From the NCBI GenBank assembly GCA_019637335.1, contig JAHBVV010000003.1, forward strand, positions 124,001 through 188,000: 64,000 nucleotides of DNA, given 5' to 3'. Source of the DNA: Candidatus Hydrogenedentota bacterium (GTDB taxonomy: Bacteria; Hydrogenedentota; Hydrogenedentia; Hydrogenedentales; JAEUWI01). The notes below the pieces were generated by a model. It searched no databases. It was given only the letters and a program-made list of their open reading frames with translations, and was not told where the DNA came from. Position 1 is the first letter of the stretch. Every line of letters starts with the position of its first letter. Below, piece by piece: positions 26,270 to 35,774 of this stretch. Made by a program: the position numbers and the translations under genes.

Positions 26270-27724
26270 CTATTTCAGCCGCGCGATGAGTTCGTTCGCG
26301 GCGTTGCGCTGGTTCTCGTTGGGGTTCAACTCGAACACCTCCCGGGCCAGCCGCAACGCCTCCTCGCGGTTCCCCGATTTCTCGGCCACTTCGGCCAGGC
26401 GGTACGTGCTCCAGGCGTAGGAGCGGTCGGCCTCCCGCGATCGCTCGAAGTGCTTTCGCGCGAGGTCAAGCTCGCCATCTTCCAGCAGTTCCTTGCCGTA
26501 GAAGTAGTTGGTGTAATAGTGGTTCGGCGCCACCTCCACCGCCTCTATCGCGCGCTGGCGCCGCTCCGGACCGCGGGGCAGCTCATACGCCACCGCCGCA
26601 TACGTGTTCCCCCGAAAGTTGTTGTACTGTACGAGGTGTTCAAAATTCGTTCCCTCGTAATACACGTCGCCCAGCTCCCGGAAGATGCGCTCCGCCGCCG
26701 GATAATCGTTTCCCTCCGCCAGAAAATACGCCAGGTTCGTGCGCAGCAGCGGATCGCCCGGATTGTGCTCCAGTTGCCGCTTGTACGGCTCCGTGTAGTC
26801 CAGGTTGGCCTCCCTGGATTCGGCGTAGGCGGCGTGCTCCGGGCTCCGCCGGTCGGAGTTCGCCGCCGCAACGCGCCGGATAACGCCCAGCACCGGAAAG
26901 GACTGGCTTGCCTGATCCGCCTCGCGCACGATGGCGTCGATTTCCTCCCAGGAACCGCCCCACTGCGGGAGCGAGGCAAACAGTTTGCGGTAACGCGCCA
27001 TGAAGTTCAGCGGATCCGCCTGAAGCGCGCGCGCGTAGAGGCGGTCCACCTCGGCGTATTCGCCGCGCCCCATCGCGATCGTCATCATGCTGACGGAAGC
27101 GTTCGGATCCTCCGGCGCCATGCCGTGCGCCGTTTCCAGGTCCAGTTCCGCAAGCGTCAAGTAATGCTCGAACGATTCCCACGATGATCGCGACACCGTA
27201 TTCGCGTACCCCGTCCCGCGATAGTACCAGGCGTACTCGATGAAGAAGCGACCGCGCGCCAGAAGGGCGCGGTGGGAGTCCGGATACGCCGCGACCCACG
27301 CATCCAACACCGCGCGCATGGCCTCTGGATCGTCGCCGGGCCGAAAATCCACCAGATCCCCCACGCAGCGCCCATACTGAAAGCGTTCGTGTTGGTCCGC
27401 CTTCGCCCACTGCTCCGCGAGCAGCCGCTCCACGGTGGCGAAATCCTGGTTCCGGTAAAGCACATTTCGGATGTCGCCGCAGAACGGGACCACCGTGTAG
27501 CGGTCCCACAACCCGTATTCGCTCGCGATCGCGTCGCGCTCCAACTTGAGTTCGAGGCGGCGCGCCATGCGATCCTGAAACTGTATCTCGCCGTCCACTT
27601 TCTCCGTGAACAGGCCCAGCGAACCGTTCTTGAACAAGTAGACCACCGGCCCCAGCGCCAGAAGTATCGTACAAGCCGCGCCCAACAACCCCACGGCCAG
27701 CGCAAGCCACGCATCCCGATCCAT
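26270..27724 (-). CDS. Membrane-anchored TPR-repeat protein
   Basis: A 484-residue protein with one N-terminal membrane helix (residues ~6-28, 'LALAVGLLGAACTILLALG') and a large, probably periplasmic, helical region. Several TPR-like pairs are visible, for example 'ALLARGRFFIEYAWYYRG', 'ADPLNFMARYRKLFASLPQW', 'NPGDPLLRTNLAYFLAEGND' and 'AWSTYRLAEVAEKSGNREEA'. No catalytic motif was found; it likely scaffolds protein contacts. The ATG at 27724 is preferred because a GGGAGCAGGG site precedes it. It converges with the antitoxin-like gene. Confidence 0.65.
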   Translation of the reverse strand: MDRDAWLALAVGLLGAACTILLALGPVVYLFKNGSLGLFTEKVDGEIQFQDRMARRLELKLERDAIASEYGLWDRYTVVPFCGDIRNVLYRNQDFATVERLLAEQWAKADQHERFQYGRCVGDLVDFRPGDDPEAMRAVLDAWVAAYPDSHRALLARGRFFIEYAWYYRGTGYANTVSRSSWESFEHYLTLAELDLETAHGMAPEDPNASVSMMTIAMGRGEYAEVDRLYARALQADPLNFMARYRKLFASLPQWGGSWEEIDAIVREADQASQSFPVLGVIRRVAAANSDRRSPEHAAYAESREANLDYTEPYKRQLEHNPGDPLLRTNLAYFLAEGNDYPAAERIFRELGDVYYEGTNFEHLVQYNNFRGNTYAAVAYELPRGPERRQRAIEAVEVAPNHYYTNYFYGKELLEDGELDLARKHFERSREADRSYAWSTYRLAEVAEKSGNREEALRLAREVFELNPNENQRNAANELIARLK

Positions 27725-27908
27725 ACCCTGCTCCCTGTGTGTCACCCTGAAGGTGTACCCCTGTAGTCCTCAATGCCTGTCACCAGCGTAGCGGATAGGC
27801 CTCTGCTTGTCAATGGCGCATTTTATCGCGGTTGACTCCCGCGCGGCCCCTTGGCACAATGGCGTCCTACCGGTCGGTAGGGCCGGTCGCAGCCCAGGAG
27901 CCCACACC

Positions 27909-29048
27909 ATGAGTTTCCCCGTGTCCGAAGAAGTCCAGCTCTTTCGAGAGGCCGCGCGACGCTTTGCGGAGGAACAGATCGCGCCGCACGCGCGCGATTG
28001 GGACCGCGCCGGACGCTTCCCGGACGAACTCATCGCCGAACTCGGCGCCGGGGGCTTCATGGGCATTCTCGTGCCCGAGGAATACGGCGGGGCCGGCGCG
28101 AATTACCAGGCCTTCGCCGCCGTCCTGGAAGAATTGGCCCGGCACGACGGCGGCCTCGCCCTCGCCGTGGAGGCGCACAACGGCCTCGCCTGCCAGCACA
28201 TCCTCATCGCCGGCACGGAGGCGCAGAAGAAGCAATATCTTCCGCCGCTCGCCGCCGGTGAACACATCGGGAGCTGGTGCCTCTCCGAGCCGAACTCCGG
28301 CTCCGACGCCATCGCCATGGAGACGATCGCCGTCCGCGATGGCGACGGCTGGATCCTGAACGGCGGCAAGCAATTCATCACCAATGGCGATCGTGCGGGG
28401 ATCTATGTCGTCATGGCGGTCACCGATCCGGATGCGAGCCCGCGCGGCATCACCGCCTTCATCGTCGAGCGCGACGCGACCGGCCTCACGCGCGGCAAGC
28501 CCGAGGAAAAACTCGGCATGCGATCCTCCGATACGGTCGCGCTGCACTTCGAAAACCTGCGCATCCCCGACGCCTGCCGCCTCGGCGAGGTGAATCGCGG
28601 CTTCGAGGACGTGAAACGCGTCCTGGAGCACGGCCGCGTGATGATCTCCGCGCTGTCCGTCGGCTTCGCGCGCGGCGCCCTCGAAGACGCCAGCCGATAC
28701 GCGCACGAACGCAAGGCTTTCGGAAGAACCCTCGCCGAGTTTCAGCTTATCCAGCAGAAACTCGCCGACATGGCCACGCAACTTGCCGCCGGCAGCCTCA
28801 TGCTTCACCACGCGGCCGCCCTGCTCGATCAGGGCCGCTGCACCGTCCAGCAGGCCGCCATGACCAAGCTCTTCACCTCCGAAATGGCCACACGCGCCTG
28901 CCTCGACGCCATCCAGATCCTCGGCGGCTACGGCTACCTCCGCGAGTACAACGTGGAGCGCTACCTGCGCGACGCCAAACTTTGCGAAATTGGGGAGGGC
29001 ACGAGCGAAGTCATGCGCATCCTGATCGCCCGGGAACTTGGCCGGTGA
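27909..29048 (+). CDS. Acyl-CoA dehydrogenase
   Basis: The 379-residue FAD enzyme shows the family signatures: 'EEYGGAGANYQAFAAVLEEL', 'GSWCLSEPNSGSDAIAMETI' (signature 1), 'YAHERKAFGRTLAEFQLIQQ', and 'AIQILGGYGYLREYNVERYL' followed by 'RDAKLCEIGEGTSEV' (signature 2). The catalytic glutamate should lie in the C-terminal 'YLRDAKLCEIGEGTSE' or the ~residue-245 region. It oxidises an acyl-CoA to the enoyl-CoA, passing electrons to ETF. Pairing with an MCC-like carboxylase 13 bases downstream suggests branched-chain acyl-CoA (isovaleryl-type) catabolism, an inference from context. Confidence 0.9.
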   Translation: MSFPVSEEVQLFREAARRFAEEQIAPHARDWDRAGRFPDELIAELGAGGFMGILVPEEYGGAGANYQAFAAVLEELARHDGGLALAVEAHNGLACQHILIAGTEAQKKQYLPPLAAGEHIGSWCLSEPNSGSDAIAMETIAVRDGDGWILNGGKQFITNGDRAGIYVVMAVTDPDASPRGITAFIVERDATGLTRGKPEEKLGMRSSDTVALHFENLRIPDACRLGEVNRGFEDVKRVLEHGRVMISALSVGFARGALEDASRYAHERKAFGRTLAEFQLIQQKLADMATQLAAGSLMLHHAAALLDQGRCTVQQAAMTKLFTSEMATRACLDAIQILGGYGYLREYNVERYLRDAKLCEIGEGTSEVMRILIARELGR

Positions 29049-29061
29049 TCGGGGGCCGGAC

Positions 29062-30684
29062 ATGAACACTCCAGCCTCACCGCTCCGCGCTATGGCCGAA
29101 TCCATCCACGCGCAGGAAGAAACCCTGCGCCAGGGCGGCGGCCCGCGCGGCCAGGAGCGGCAGCACCGGCTCGGACGCCTCCTCGCCCGCGAGCGCATCG
29201 CCCGCCTGCTGGACCGTCCGGAGGACTTCTTCGAAATCGGGCTGTGGGCCGCCTGGGAGATGTACCCCGAAGTGGGGCCCGTCGCCGCCGCCGGCGTGAT
29301 CGCCGGTATCGGACGCATCCACAACCGCCCCTGCATGATCATCGCCAACGACGCCACCGTGAAGGCCGGCGCCTTCTTTCCGCAGACCTGCAAGAAGCTC
29401 CTGCGCGCCCAGCGCATCGCCTTCGAAAACGCGCTGCCGATTATCTACCTGGTGGATTCTTCCGGCGTCTACCTGCCCATGCAGGACGAGATCTTCCCCG
29501 ATGAAGACGACTTCGGGCGCATATTTCGAAACAATGCGGTCCTTTCCGCCGCCGGACTCCCGCAGTTCGCCGCGATCATGGGCAATTGCATCGCCGGCGG
29601 CGCCTACCTGCCCGTCCTGTGCGACAAGATCCTCATGACCGAGGGCAGCGGGCTCTATCTCGCCGGTCCCGCCCTCGTGAAGGCCGCCATTGGCCAGACC
29701 GCCGATCCCGAGGATCTCGGCGGCGCCGCCATGCACGCGGCCATCAGCGGCACGGTCGATTTTCGCGAGCCGGACGACGACGCCTGCCTCGCGCGGATCC
29801 GCGCGCTCGTGGAACTGCTCCCCGCGGAACGCTGGGAAGCGCGCGACGTTGCCGCCGTGGCGCCCGAGTTGGATCCGGAGTCCATATACGGCCTCGTGGA
29901 GCCCCACGGCCGAAAAGAGTACGACGCGCGCAAGCTGATCGCGGCCATCGCCGACGCGGGCTCGATAAACGAATACAAGGCCGAGTATGGCCAGTCGCTG
30001 ATCACGGTCTATGCGAAGATCGGCGGGTGCCCGGCCGGGATAGTGGCCAACCAGCGCATGCGCACCCAATCCGCCCGCGGCGAAGTGCAGATCGGCGGCG
30101 TGATCTACCCCGACAGCGCGGATAAGGCCGCCCGCTTCGTGATGGACTGCAACCAGATGGGCCTGCCGCTCGTCTTCCTGCAGGATGTGACCGGGTTCAT
30201 GGTCGGGCGCGACGCCGAACAAGCCGGCATCATCAAGTGCGGCGCCAAGCTGGTCAACGCCCTGAGCAACGCGATCGTGCCGAAGATTACCGTGGTGGTG
30301 GGCGGTAGTTTCGGCGCGGGGAACTATGCGCTCTGCGGCAAGGCCTACGACCCACGCTTCATCTTCGCCTGGCCCAACGCCCAATACGCCGTCATGGGCG
30401 CCGCCCAGGCCGCCGGCGTCATCTTCGACATCTCCCGCAAGGCCGCCGAAGCCGATGCCCACCGCGCCGGCGCCGAACTCGACCACGACGCCCTGGAAAC
30501 CCTGCGAAAACAGGTGCACGCCGACTACACCCACAAGACCGACATCCGCTACGGCGCCGCCCGCGGCTGGGTCGACGCCATCATCGCGCCCCACGAGACG
30601 CGGGAGGTGCTCTGCGCGTGCCTCGGGCTCGTCTCCCGCGAGACGCCAACCGGCGCCTACAAAACCGGCGTAATCCAGACCTGA
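29062..30684 (+). CDS. Acyl-CoA carboxylase carboxyltransferase subunit (methylcrotonyl-CoA-like)
   Basis: A 540-residue biotin-dependent carboxyltransferase with N- and C-terminal crotonase-like halves ('CMIIANDATVKAGAFFPQTC'; 'PLVFLQDVTGFMVGRDAEQA'; 'VVVGGSFGAGNYALCGKAYD' followed by 'PRFIFAWPNAQ'). The 'GAGNYALCGKAYDPRF.F.WPN' block is typical of MCC beta subunits. It carboxylates an acyl-CoA using carboxybiotin; the biotin carboxylase subunit is not in the window. ATG 29062 is preferred over an upstream TTG overlapping the dehydrogenase. The final 134 bp of this gene are duplicated at 34030-34163, and the last 40 bp plus downstream sequence at 35918. Confidence 0.9.
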   Translation: MNTPASPLRAMAESIHAQEETLRQGGGPRGQERQHRLGRLLARERIARLLDRPEDFFEIGLWAAWEMYPEVGPVAAAGVIAGIGRIHNRPCMIIANDATVKAGAFFPQTCKKLLRAQRIAFENALPIIYLVDSSGVYLPMQDEIFPDEDDFGRIFRNNAVLSAAGLPQFAAIMGNCIAGGAYLPVLCDKILMTEGSGLYLAGPALVKAAIGQTADPEDLGGAAMHAAISGTVDFREPDDDACLARIRALVELLPAERWEARDVAAVAPELDPESIYGLVEPHGRKEYDARKLIAAIADAGSINEYKAEYGQSLITVYAKIGGCPAGIVANQRMRTQSARGEVQIGGVIYPDSADKAARFVMDCNQMGLPLVFLQDVTGFMVGRDAEQAGIIKCGAKLVNALSNAIVPKITVVVGGSFGAGNYALCGKAYDPRFIFAWPNAQYAVMGAAQAAGVIFDISRKAAEADAHRAGAELDHDALETLRKQVHADYTHKTDIRYGAARGWVDAIIAPHETREVLCACLGLVSRETPTGAYKTGVIQT

Positions 30685-30740
30685 CGGGCTATTCCAGCCC
30701 GCACCGCTGATCCACCTCGACCAGCACGCCGCGGAGTTCG
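30645..30740 (+). repeat. 96-bp direct repeat, left copy (carboxylase tail plus LRR-gene tail)
   Basis: Matches 35918-36013 with about three differences. It comprises the last 13 codons of the carboxylase, a 5-base spacer and, in reverse, the last ~17 codons of the LRR/PKD lipoprotein gene. The LRR part here is a detached stub: the intact LRR gene lies 5.2 kb to the right. This marks the left edge of a large insertion between two formerly adjacent convergent genes. Confidence 0.9.
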
Positions 30741-30925
30741 TCGACTGTGTGCACCCGACCTCGCGGCGGGAGCGTTCCACTACGACCCATTGATCGGTAT
30801 GGGTCTTCTCGGCTGTCCACTTTGTCATTCCGGCGGCGTCTAAGGGGCGAATCGCGTTGACGCGCGGGCCGGGCGGGTGTTACACCAACACCCCGGCCCC
30901 ATCTATGGCCTCTGGAGAAATGCCG

Positions 30926-33900
30926 ATGCAGCCCCCATCCGATCTCGCCTTGTTGCAGCAGTGGCAGCTTCACCGGGACGCGCACGCGTTCAAGGCGTTG
31001 ACCCAGCGCTATGGCGGGCTGGTTTTCGGAATCTGCAACCGGGTGCTGAAGAATCAGGCCGACGCGGAGGAAATTACGCAAGAGTGCTTCCTGAAGCTGG
31101 CGCAGCACCCCACACCGCCGGAGCGCTCGGTAGGCGCCTGGCTCCATTCCGTGGCCGTGAATGCCGCGATCAACCGCATCCGCGCGGAGCAGCGTCGGCG
31201 CGCGCGAGAGGCCGTCCACGAAAGTGCGCGCCCCGTGACCAGCGAATATAGCGCGGGTGACGTCCTCGAACATGTGGATGAAGCTATCGGCCAATTGTCC
31301 GTCGCACAACGGCATTGCGTGGTGGGCTATTTTCTGGAGGGCAAGCCGCGCAGCGAGGTGGCGGCGGAACTGGGCGTCTCCACGAAGACGGTGCAACGGA
31401 AAACGGATGAGGCCATCGAACGCATACGGGAGACCCTCGCGCGGCGCGGCATCACGACGAGCGCCGGAGCGCTGGCGGTTACGATGGCGGGATTGAGCGC
31501 GGAAGCGCTCCCGGCGGGACTGGGCATTGCATTGGGCAAAATCGCGGTGGCGGGCAGTGCCCGCGCGGCAACACGGGCTGTGGCAGGAAAATCGATCAAC
31601 ACAGGGGGCGCCATGATGATGAAGGCAGCGGCATTGGCAATAGCAGGATTGGTATTGGTGTCGGGGGCGATCTGGTGGCGTGCGGGCGTCAGCGATTGGG
31701 GAACGGCTTCGGTCGCCGCCCCGGCCCCGCCCCCCGCGGCGCTCAATGCGGCCACTTCGCCGGACGCGCCTGCGGATTCGGCGGTACCGCCGGTGGAGGT
31801 AGCGGCGATACCGGAGACCTCCCCCGCGCTCTCCCCGGCAGATAGCGCCCCCGCGCTGGTCTCGCTGGACGCAATCGCACCGATTGCAAACCCGACGCGC
31901 TATGCGGCGCTGGCGGGCACGGTGGTGGATGACGCCCAACGCCCAATTCCCGGCGCGACGGTCACGCTGCTGGTGGCGGGCTTCTCCAACGAGGCCGCGT
32001 CAACCATCCATCTGGAGGGTTTTCCGCCCGCCGCGCCCTTGGCCAACCAACGACTGGAGAATCGGCGCAGGATGGAGGCGCAACTAGCGGCCTATTCGCT
32101 GCCGGGCCACCGGTACACGGCGAAGGCGGACGAATCGGGGCAGTTTCTGATTGAGGGCATCCAATACCAGGGCACGGCGGTCGTTGCAGCGGAGGCGGAA
32201 GGGTTTACGCTAATCCAGCAGTCGCTCGAAATAGCGGAAAACACCGTAGCAGACGTGAAGTTCTCCCTGGCCCCGGCCCGGACGATTGTGGGCCGGATCG
32301 TGACGCCTTCGGGCGAACCCATCGCCGATGCGCGGGTCGCCACCTTCTCGGTGACCGTTCGGAGCGGGAATTTTTCCGGTGAATCGGTCCCTTCGGAGCC
32401 CAATCGCCCGCGCAAGCGCATGAGTGGTGGCAGCGGTGGTGGATCCGGCGGCGGCGGATTTGGCGGCGGCGGAATTGGTGGCGGCGGCGTTGCTGGCGGT
32501 AGCGGATTTGCCGGCGGCGGTGGCGGCGTGGCAACAGGCGGCGCGAGCCGCTCGCCGGTTGTCCCGCCGTTGCAGGTGCGGACGGATAAGGACGGCTTCT
32601 TCGCGCTTGCCGTGGCGCACGCGACTTCGGCGGGGCTGTATGTCGAGAGCGATACCCAGGGGACGGCGGCCTTCACGGAGGTGCCCGTGGGCGCGGAGGA
32701 CGTGGTCACGCTGACGTGGCGGAACGAAATGGCCGCGCTGGATGGGCAGATCCTGCTGGACACGGGCGAGGCCGCATCCGGGCGCTACGTGTATATCGCC
32801 GGGCGCTTCGAGGCGCCGCCGCAGGCCGGGTCCGGCGCCTCCATCACGCAGGTCGAAGGAACCCAGCGTCACATCGCCACCGATGCGCAAGGCCGCTTCC
32901 GCTGCGATGCCCTGCCCGCGCACGAGATTTACACGGCCACGATCTACGATGCCTCCGGGCGCAAGCGCGGCGCGGCGGAACTCCCGGCACTGGCGCCCGG
33001 CAGCGCTACCCCTTGGACACATCGCCTCGCGCCGCCGTTGCAGGTTGCCGGCGTTGTCGTGGGGCAGCCTTCTGGAAAGCCCGTACAGGGTGCGAAAGTC
33101 TGGGGATTGCCCTCAAATGCCGCTGGCGGACCCGCCTCGGAAATGGAACAGACCACGACGGATCCGGACGGGCGTTTCTCCTTCGACTTTGTCGGGGAAG
33201 AAGGTGCGTACACGCTGGCCGCTTCGGTTTCCCCGTGGTGGGACGACAGCAATGGCACACCGGTGGATCTTGCCTATGGCGCAGCGAGCGAGGTAAGACT
33301 GGAAATCCCGGATCCGTGGGTGCGGCCGTTCCGAGTGGTTGACCCGGAGGGGCGTCCCGTGGCGGGCGCCGCAATCCGACTCCGACAGGAAAGTGGCCAC
33401 GGCAACCATCTTCAGGAGATACCGGGCCTATCGACGGACCGCAACGGGCGCGCCACCGTGCGCAATCTTGGCGAAGGCGTGACGGCCCAGGCCCTCTTCC
33501 GCCGCGAGGGCTATATTGAAGCCGTGAGCACGGCCTACCGTGGCACGACCGGGGAGCGTTGTGCGGAGGAGACGGTCACGATGTATCCCACTGCGGACCT
33601 GGTTGCACGGCTGGTGGATAACGCGGGAACGCCGATCGCCGATGGCGAGATCCTCATCCACGTGCGCTTCGGCGTCGGGGAGCGGCTACACCAGGTGGCG
33701 ACGGATGAAGGCGGTTGGCTGGTGCTGGACCAAGCCCTCCCCGCGACCGTCGTCGATATCGAGATCCGCCTGTCGCCCACCGAGTCGGACAACGCGCAGC
33801 TCTCTATGGCCAGTTTCGGTAATATTCCTGAAGACATGCGTCAGAGAATGCTGTCGCATGCCCTGGCCCAGGCCGCGCGCTCCGGCAGCCCCCATGCGAT

Positions 33901-33988
33901 GCTCAACGGCGTCACGCTGCACGCGGCGGGTGACAACGACCTGGGCGACCTTACACTGGCCGGGGAGCCGGAAGCCGTGGAGCCCTGA
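30926..33988 (+). CDS. ECF sigma factor fused to a membrane helix and carboxypeptidase-regulatory-like repeats
   Basis: A 1020-residue chimera. Residues 1-175 are a sigma-70-like ECF factor: region 2 ('HAFKALTQRYGGLVFGICNR', 'ADAEEITQECFLKLA', 'VGAWLHSVAVNAAINRIRAE') and region 4 ('QLSVAQRHCVVGYFLEGKPR' then 'SEVAAELGVSTKTVQRKTDE'). A membrane helix lies at ~229-252 ('AAALAIAGLVLVSGAIWW'). Residues 260-1020 are exported-type: a Pro/Ala linker, CarboxypepD_reg-like beta domains ('LAGTVVDDAQRPIPGATVTL', 'TIVGRIVTPSGEPIADARVA') and a Gly-rich stretch at ~497-540. The ATG at 30926 has GGAGA eight bases upstream; 30920 is an alternative. The sigma domain would be held at the membrane, so release or conformational coupling is implied. 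It sits in a duplication-bounded insert. Confidence 0.75.
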   Translation: MQPPSDLALLQQWQLHRDAHAFKALTQRYGGLVFGICNRVLKNQADAEEITQECFLKLAQHPTPPERSVGAWLHSVAVNAAINRIRAEQRRRAREAVHESARPVTSEYSAGDVLEHVDEAIGQLSVAQRHCVVGYFLEGKPRSEVAAELGVSTKTVQRKTDEAIERIRETLARRGITTSAGALAVTMAGLSAEALPAGLGIALGKIAVAGSARAATRAVAGKSINTGGAMMMKAAALAIAGLVLVSGAIWWRAGVSDWGTASVAAPAPPPAALNAATSPDAPADSAVPPVEVAAIPETSPALSPADSAPALVSLDAIAPIANPTRYAALAGTVVDDAQRPIPGATVTLLVAGFSNEAASTIHLEGFPPAAPLANQRLENRRRMEAQLAAYSLPGHRYTAKADESGQFLIEGIQYQGTAVVAAEAEGFTLIQQSLEIAENTVADVKFSLAPARTIVGRIVTPSGEPIADARVATFSVTVRSGNFSGESVPSEPNRPRKRMSGGSGGGSGGGGFGGGGIGGGGVAGGSGFAGGGGGVATGGASRSPVVPPLQVRTDKDGFFALAVAHATSAGLYVESDTQGTAAFTEVPVGAEDVVTLTWRNEMAALDGQILLDTGEAASGRYVYIAGRFEAPPQAGSGASITQVEGTQRHIATDAQGRFRCDALPAHEIYTATIYDASGRKRGAAELPALAPGSATPWTHRLAPPLQVAGVVVGQPSGKPVQGAKVWGLPSNAAGGPASEMEQTTTDPDGRFSFDFVGEEGAYTLAASVSPWWDDSNGTPVDLAYGAASEVRLEIPDPWVRPFRVVDPEGRPVAGAAIRLRQESGHGNHLQEIPGLSTDRNGRATVRNLGEGVTAQALFRREGYIEAVSTAYRGTTGERCAEETVTMYPTADLVARLVDNAGTPIADGEILIHVRFGVGERLHQVATDEGGWLVLDQALPATVVDIEIRLSPTESDNAQLSMASFGNIPEDMRQRMLSHALAQAARSGSPHAMLNGVTLHAAGDNDLGDLTLAGEPEAVEP

Positions 33989-34029
33989 GGCGCCCCCGGC
34001 CTGCTGCCCGTATCGCACGGTGGGATCCC

Positions 34030-34163
34030 GCCGCCCGCGGCTGGGTCGACGCCATCATCGCGCCCCACGAGACGCGGGAGGTGCTCTGCGCGTGCCTCGG
34101 GCTCGCGTCCCGCGAGACGCCAACAGGCTCCTACAAAACCGGCGTAATCCAGACCTGACGGGC
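34030..34163 (+). repeat. Detached 134-bp copy of the carboxylase gene 3' end
   Basis: Identical to 30556-30689 except for about four bases, including the stop codon. It starts 41 bases after the sigma-fusion stop codon and encodes only the last ~43 codons of the carboxylase, with no start. High identity indicates a recent duplication. Confidence 0.92.
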
Positions 34164-34194
34164 CAGGGGAAAGCGCGCAGCAAACCAACCGATT

Positions 34195-34647
34195 TCAATC
34201 CCAGATGTAGGCTTCATCAAACGAGATCCCATACTTGCGTAGAAATGTGCGCAGCTCATCCTGAAAGGAACGGGACTTGTGGTGGGTTTCCTGGGCGTCG
34301 ATGTAGGCGAGCAATGCCCTGAGATCGCTGGGACCAACCGAGAAACACGCATATCCCCGCTGCCAGGTGAAACCGGCTATTCCGACACCGTCGGTTTTTG
34401 CCCAGCGCGACGAGGCGGTCTTGATCTCTTCAACAAGCGTTGCGATTGTAATGGTGCGGGAAAGCCGAATTGCCAGGTGGACGTGATCCGCCGCGCCGCT
34501 AGCGCGATAACATTCGCATCCGAGATCGCGCGCGATGGTCGCCAGGTAGGCGTGCATGCGTGGGCGCACGGGTTCGGATAACAAGGGAGCACGATTCTTC
34601 GTGCTGAAGATCAGGTGTACGAGAATCATACTCAGCGACTGTGGCAT
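34195..34647 (-). CDS. IS200/IS605-type Y1 transposase (TnpA / REP-associated)
   Basis: A 150-residue single-domain HUH endonuclease. 'MILVHLIFSTKNRAPLL' is the usual N-terminus, the metal-binding HUH is 'ADHVHLAIRLS' (His55, His57) and the catalytic tyrosine is Tyr115 in 'ALLAYIDAQETHH'. Length is normal for the family. The ATG at 34647 matches the family start. No TnpB accompanies it. REP-like doublets occur 90 bp upstream (34736-34830) and at 35568-35668 and 35775-35876, so it may serve as a domesticated REP-mobilising transposase, though a simple IS200 remnant is possible. Confidence 0.85.
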   Translation of the reverse strand: MPQSLSMILVHLIFSTKNRAPLLSEPVRPRMHAYLATIARDLGCECYRASGAADHVHLAIRLSRTITIATLVEEIKTASSRWAKTDGVGIAGFTWQRGYACFSVGPSDLRALLAYIDAQETHHKSRSFQDELRTFLRKYGISFDEAYIWD

Positions 34648-34735
34648 GGGAACACTCCTTGGAAGGTTTGGGTTCGTGGTATTGTGCCCTAAGTATCGTG
34701 ATTTGCCCGAATGTGGTGATGTTGGACCATAGCAG

Positions 34736-34830
34736 ATTATGAAGCGGGCTTTCAGCCCTTGTGGTGTTTGGCGCCGCATACGTGGGCCGTTGGCCCAGGC
34801 TGGTATGATCGGGCGCCTTCGGCGCTGCGG
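34736..34830 (-). repeat. REP-like doublet next to the Y1 transposase
   Basis: Contains gggccgttggccc, ggctggtatgatc and gcgccttcggcgc hairpin modules. It is the reverse complement of the units at 35568-35668 and 35775-35876. It lies 90 bp upstream of the transposase start. Confidence 0.75.
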
Positions 34831-34900
34831 TGTCCGCGTGCTCTTAGGAAGAAATCAATTCTTGTCTTTGAATTGCCGGCACCCTTGGAGCGGGCTTTTG

Positions 34901-35225
34901 CAGGACTCGTAACACCTTAGCGGAATGAAGTTGACTTGATTCCTCGACGACACAAACCTGCCCCGCAACGGAAGGGCGGACCAATGGGAGCGCGGGCGGC
35001 CCGCCCGCACCCCGCCGAAGGCTCGAATTTGATCAACGGCGGTGGTCCGGGTCCAGTCTTCCTCCCGATCAAATGTGCCGATATTGCGAACACGCTTTGC
35101 ACCTCCGGTGCATTGCAGGCGGGGACGCCTGCGCTCCCAGCCTTGCGCGCTCTCCTCGTAGTGTCGCGGCAAGCTAGCAAAAAGACTGACTCAACTTCAG
35201 ACGGCTAAAGTATTACCAGGACTCG
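34901..35225. mobile_element. MITE-like element, family 2 copy 1, with 8-bp target duplication
   Basis: A 308-bp non-coding unit (34909-35216) bounded by inverted ends GTAACACCTTAGC and GTATTAC read on the other strand (complement GTAATACTTTAGCC). The direct repeat CAGGACTC flanks it (34901-34908 and 35217-35224). Inside, TGGGAGCGCGGGCG (34985-34998) faces CGCCTGCGCTCCCA (35126-35139), making a nested hairpin. It is an inverted copy of the element at 38067-38373, clearly alignable along its whole length. It has open frames but no coding signature. Confidence 0.85.
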
Positions 35226-35567
35226 AACACGGGATGAGAACGCTGCACTTATGCGAAACAGGTGTTGTGACGATGGTAAATGGCCGTGTAGCCCACCGAT
35301 TGGCGCCCGGCTTTTGTTCCGAAACCCTCGTTCTCGTCATCACGCGAGTTTTTAATTCGATTGGTGAGCGCGGGACAAAAGGTGAAGTGTCGGCCCGTGA
35401 GACCCTCCGAAACGGCGCCCGCATGGACAATCAACTCTTAATGGGCTCGAATGCGCCGCGGAGGAGGAGTGCGTATCACTTAACGAGGGGCTCTTGTTTC
35501 GGGAACATCGGGGAAGTGCGGCTTGGAAGGAGGATTGGGAAACGGATATGAGCGAGTGAATCGAAAC
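35226..35567. other. Unassigned sequence between MITE and REP doublets
   Basis: An open frame of about 100 codons exists on the plus strand (35234-35551), but it lacks a ribosome-binding site and any family resemblance. The stretch is less G+C-rich than its surroundings. No function can be assigned. Confidence 0.3.
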
Positions 35568-35668
35568 TGCGCCAACGGCGCACGATCATACCAGCCTGGG
35601 CCATCGGCCCACGCGCCATTCGACCGCCCTCACATTCAGGGCCGTACGCCCGTTTCGTATGAAACGGA
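35568..35668 (+). repeat. REP-like doublet, second copy
   Basis: Modules in order: gcgccaacggcgc, acgatcataccagcctgggc, catcggcccacg, and gggccgtacgcccgtttcgt. It is shared with 35775-35876 and, inverted, with 34736-34830. Each doublet has three potential hairpins. Confidence 0.75.
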
Positions 35669-35774
35669 GTTGGCAGGGTTACGATTTCGTTGGAAGGGCG
35701 TCAATGTTTTCGAAGTTCGCACCGTATTTCCGGTCTTGAGGCAAGAATACCACGAGGTGGAAGGCGGCTTTCCG

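Noticed and set aside
34855-35172. Similar-looking open frames inside both family 2 MITEs (also 38110-38370)
   Set aside because: Both translate to related Arg/Trp-rich peptides, but similarity follows from the shared DNA. There is no ribosome-binding site and the frames run through the hairpins.
35226-35567. tRNA-like sequence around 'aggactcgaacac'
   Set aside because: The TCGAAC core is part of the MITE target duplication, and no cloverleaf could be drawn around it.
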